This document shows positions 61,667 to 64,000 of a stretch of 64,000 nucleotides of DNA, piece after piece (the stretch's first letter is position 1; each line of letters begins with the position of its first letter). The position numbers and the translations under genes were made by a program. This DNA is from Mycobacterium sp. AZCC_0083. GTDB taxonomy: Bacteria > Actinomycetota > Actinomycetes > Mycobacteriales > Mycobacteriaceae. The notes below the pieces were generated by a model. That model did no database searches. It was not told where the DNA came from and saw only the letters and a list, made by a program, of their open reading frames with translations. The stretch lies in NCBI RefSeq assembly GCF_014202335.1, contig NZ_JACHGP010000001.1:47804-111803 (forward strand), given 5' to 3'.

Positions 61667-64000
61667 GGCTCGCCTCCATGATCGCGGTGTCCACGTCGCG
61701 CCCCTCGGCCTTCGCCATCCGGGTGGCCTGCAGTACCCGCTGATAGTCGGTGGGCATGATCTTGGTGAATTGCCCACTGCGCCTTGGCCAGTCGGACAAC
61801 AACGATCTGGCCAACGTGCTGCCGGTAAGGTTGGAGTGCCTCGCGACGACCTCGTGCAGCCACACCAGATCCTCCGGTTCGAGCCGCTGCAGTTCGACCA
61901 TCTCGGTGTTGACCATGGCCGGGTCGAGGCCGAGCACGAACGCGATGCCACCCGACATGCCCGCAGCCATGTTGCGGCCCGTCTTGCCGAGCACGACGAC
62001 CCGCCCGCCGGTCATGTACTCACAGGCGTGGTCGCCGACGCCCTCGACGACGGCCAGCGCGCCGGAGTTGCGGGCGCAGAACCGTTCGCCGACCCGCCCC
62101 CGCAGGAACACCTCGCCGGAGGTGGCCCCGAAGACCAGGGTGTTGCCCGCGATCACGTTGTCCTCCGGAAGGAAGAGCACGTCGTCGTCCGGTCTGACGA
62201 TCACCCGCCCTCCCGAGAGTCCCTTGCCGACATAGTCATTGGCGTCACCGATGAGGTCCAGCGTGATGCCGGGCGGCAGGAACGCGCCGAGCGACTGGCC
62301 CGCGGAGCCCGTCAGCGTGACGTGGATGGTGTCGTCGAGCAGGCCCTGACCCCCGTACCTGCGCGTGACCTCGGCGCCCAGCAGAGTTCCTACGGTGCGG
62401 TTGACGTTGCGTACCGGCAGTTCCAGCCGCACCGGACGGGCGTCCTCGAGGGCTCCCTCGGCCAGCGCAATGAGGGTCTGGTCGAGTGCGTGCTCGAGGG
62501 CGTGGTCCTGGTCGCGCAACTTCCGCCGCTGGGTGAGCGGCGCGCCGTGCGCGTCCCTGGGGATCGCGAAGATGGGCGTCAGGTCCAGCCCGCGGCTCTT
62601 CCAGTGCGCGACGCCTGGCGCGGTGTCGAGCACGTCGACGCGCCCGACGGCCTCATCGATGCTGCGGAAGCCCAACTCCGCCAAATACTTCCGGACGTCT
62701 TCGGCAATGAACCGGAAGAAGTTCTCGACGAACTCCGGCTTGCCGTTGAACCGCGCCCGCAGCTCGGGGTTCTGAGTCGCCACACCGACCGGGCAGGTGT
62801 CGAGGTGGCATACCCGCATCATGATGCAGCCGGCCACCACCAGCGGCGCCGTCGCGAAGCCGTACTCCTCGGCACCGAGCAATGCCGCGACGACGACGTC
62901 GCGCGCCGTGCGCATGCCGCCGTCGCACTGCACCGTGATCCGGTCCCGAAGACCGTTGAGCACCAACGTCTGCTGGGTGTCGGCGAGCCCGATCTCCCAC
63001 GGCGCGCCCGCGTGCTTCAAGGACGTCAGAGGCGCCGCACCGGTTCCGCCGTCGTAACCCGAGATCAGCACCACGTCGGCGTGCGCCTTGGACACGCCCG
63101 CCGCGACGGTCCCGACTCCGACGGAGCTGACCAGCTTGACGTGGATCCGCGCCTCCGAGTTGGCGTTCTTGAGGTCGTGGATCAGCTGCGCCAAGTCCTC
63201 GATCGAGTAGATGTCGTGGTGCGGCGGCGGTGATATCAGCCCGACCCCAGGGGTGGAGTGCCGCGTCTTGGCGATGTTCGGGTACACCTTGTAGCCGGGC
63301 AGCTGGCCACCCTCGCCGGGCTTGGCGCCCTGGGCCATCTTGATCTGGATGTCGGTGGCGTTGACCAGGTAGTCGCTGGTGACGCCGAACCGTCCCGACG
63401 CCACCTGCTTGACCGCACTACGCCTGCGTGGGTCGTAGAGGCGGTCGACATCCTCGCCGCCCTCCCCCGAGTTCGAGCGGCCGCCGAGCGCGTTCATGGC
63501 GATCGCCATGGTCTCGTGCGCCTCGGCGGAGATCGAGCCGTAACTCATTGCGCCGGTGTTGAACCGGGTGAGGATGGCATCGACCGATTCCACCTCGTCC
63601 AACGAGACGGGCGGGCGCACACCGGTCTTCAATTCGAAGAGCCCCCGCAACGCACCGCCGTCGCGGGTCAGCCGGTTCACCTCGTCGGAGTACTGCTCGA
63701 AGACGTCGTGACGGCCGGTACGCGTCGAATGCTGCAGCAGGAAGACCACTTCCGGGGTGAACAGGTGAAGTTCGCCCTCCCGCCGGAAGGCGTACTCACC
63801 GCCGACCTCGAGCCTGCGGTGTACGCGCTCGGTCGGGTTCTCCGGATAGGCCCTGCGGTGCCGCAGCTTGACCTCCTCTGCAAGCACGTCGAGGCCGACA
63901 CCGCCAAGTTGGGTTGGTGTGCCTGCGAAGTACTCGTCGACGACGTCACGGTCGATCCCGATGGCCTCGAATGCCTGGGCGCCGGTGTAGGAGGCGACGG
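61659..64000 (-). CDS. gltB: Glutamate synthase large subunit, partial
   Basis: C-terminal half of the large subunit; the frame stays open to the right edge of the window, so the amidotransferase N-terminus lies outside. Visible parts are the end of the central domain, the FMN/synthase domain ([34 protein letters not shown]), the 3Fe-4S cysteines in [15 protein letters not shown], and the C-terminal beta-helix with GGRVIVRP and GGRVVVLG. It converts 2-oxoglutarate and glutamine-derived ammonia to glutamate. M. tuberculosis gltB is in another place, so this end of the window departs from that gene order. Confidence 0.96.

Overview
The window reads as a chromosomal segment of a non-tuberculous, probably rapidly growing Mycobacterium (Mycolicibacterium). 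It is GC-rich with GTG starts and many genes whose TANNNT -10 box lies 6-8 nt before the start codon (leaderless mRNAs). It holds mycobacterial signature proteins: an LpqH-type lipoprotein, F420-dependent and MmpS-like proteins, a PGRS-like glycine-rich protein and PdtaR. The backbone follows the order I remember for M. tuberculosis Rv1617-Rv1638 (pykA, tesB, cydC/D/B/A, cya, pdtaR, the Rv1627c/Rv1628c pair, polA, rpsA, coaE, Rv1632c, uvrB, the Rv1634 efflux pump, the Rv1635c mannosyltransferase, the Rv1636 USP, the Rv1637c hydrolase, uvrA). Accessory blocks are inserted between these genes. The gltBD end of the window does not follow the M. tuberculosis order.

Region by region. 1-122 is a C/G homopolymer stretch that looks like a poor contig end. 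123-8413 holds the lipoprotein, an AlkZ/YcaQ-like winged-helix protein, uvrA, the metallo-hydrolase, the USP and the mannosyltransferase. 8417-17478 is largely accessory: a TesB-like protein, an exported protein, a methyltransferase, an LLM oxidoreductase, a PGRS-like protein, a recombinase remnant beside tRNA-Cys, a DUF899 protein, MgtC and an MFS pump. 17524-28703 holds uvrB, the Rv1632c-like gene plus an exported partner, coaE, rpsA, a PrsW-type protease, a TetR/membrane-protein pair and polA. 28810-33643 holds a VOC protein, a LysR regulator divergent from a monooxygenase/hydrolase pair, and a thiolase-fold lipid gene pair with a KstR-type box. 33818-38968 is a complete branched-chain amino-acid ABC operon. 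39145-44372 holds pdtaR, tRNA-Leu, a secreted glycosidase with a low-complexity tail, an adenylate cyclase and Dps. 44448-50745 is a polar amino-acid ABC transporter joined to a two-component system and a large membrane protein. 50902-57783 is an HdeD-like gene and the cydABDC operon with a fifth overlapping gene. 57788-64000 is pyk-tesB and gltBD.

Functional links. Nucleotide-excision repair (uvrA, uvrB) carries matches to the PafBC (RecA-NDp) DNA-damage promoter, with a weaker one at polA. Respiration is served by cytochrome bd and its CydDC exporter behind a promoter with two palindromic candidate operators. Nitrogen and amino-acid handling is served by two ABC importers, one co-transcribed with a sensor kinase/regulator pair, and by glutamate synthase. 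No CRISPR array, prophage or intact transposon was seen. The points most worth following are the PE-less PGRS-like protein, the recombinase remnant with an RpoA-CTD-like mini-protein at tRNA-Cys, the ABC/two-component operon, the cyd operators, and the PafBC and KstR sites.
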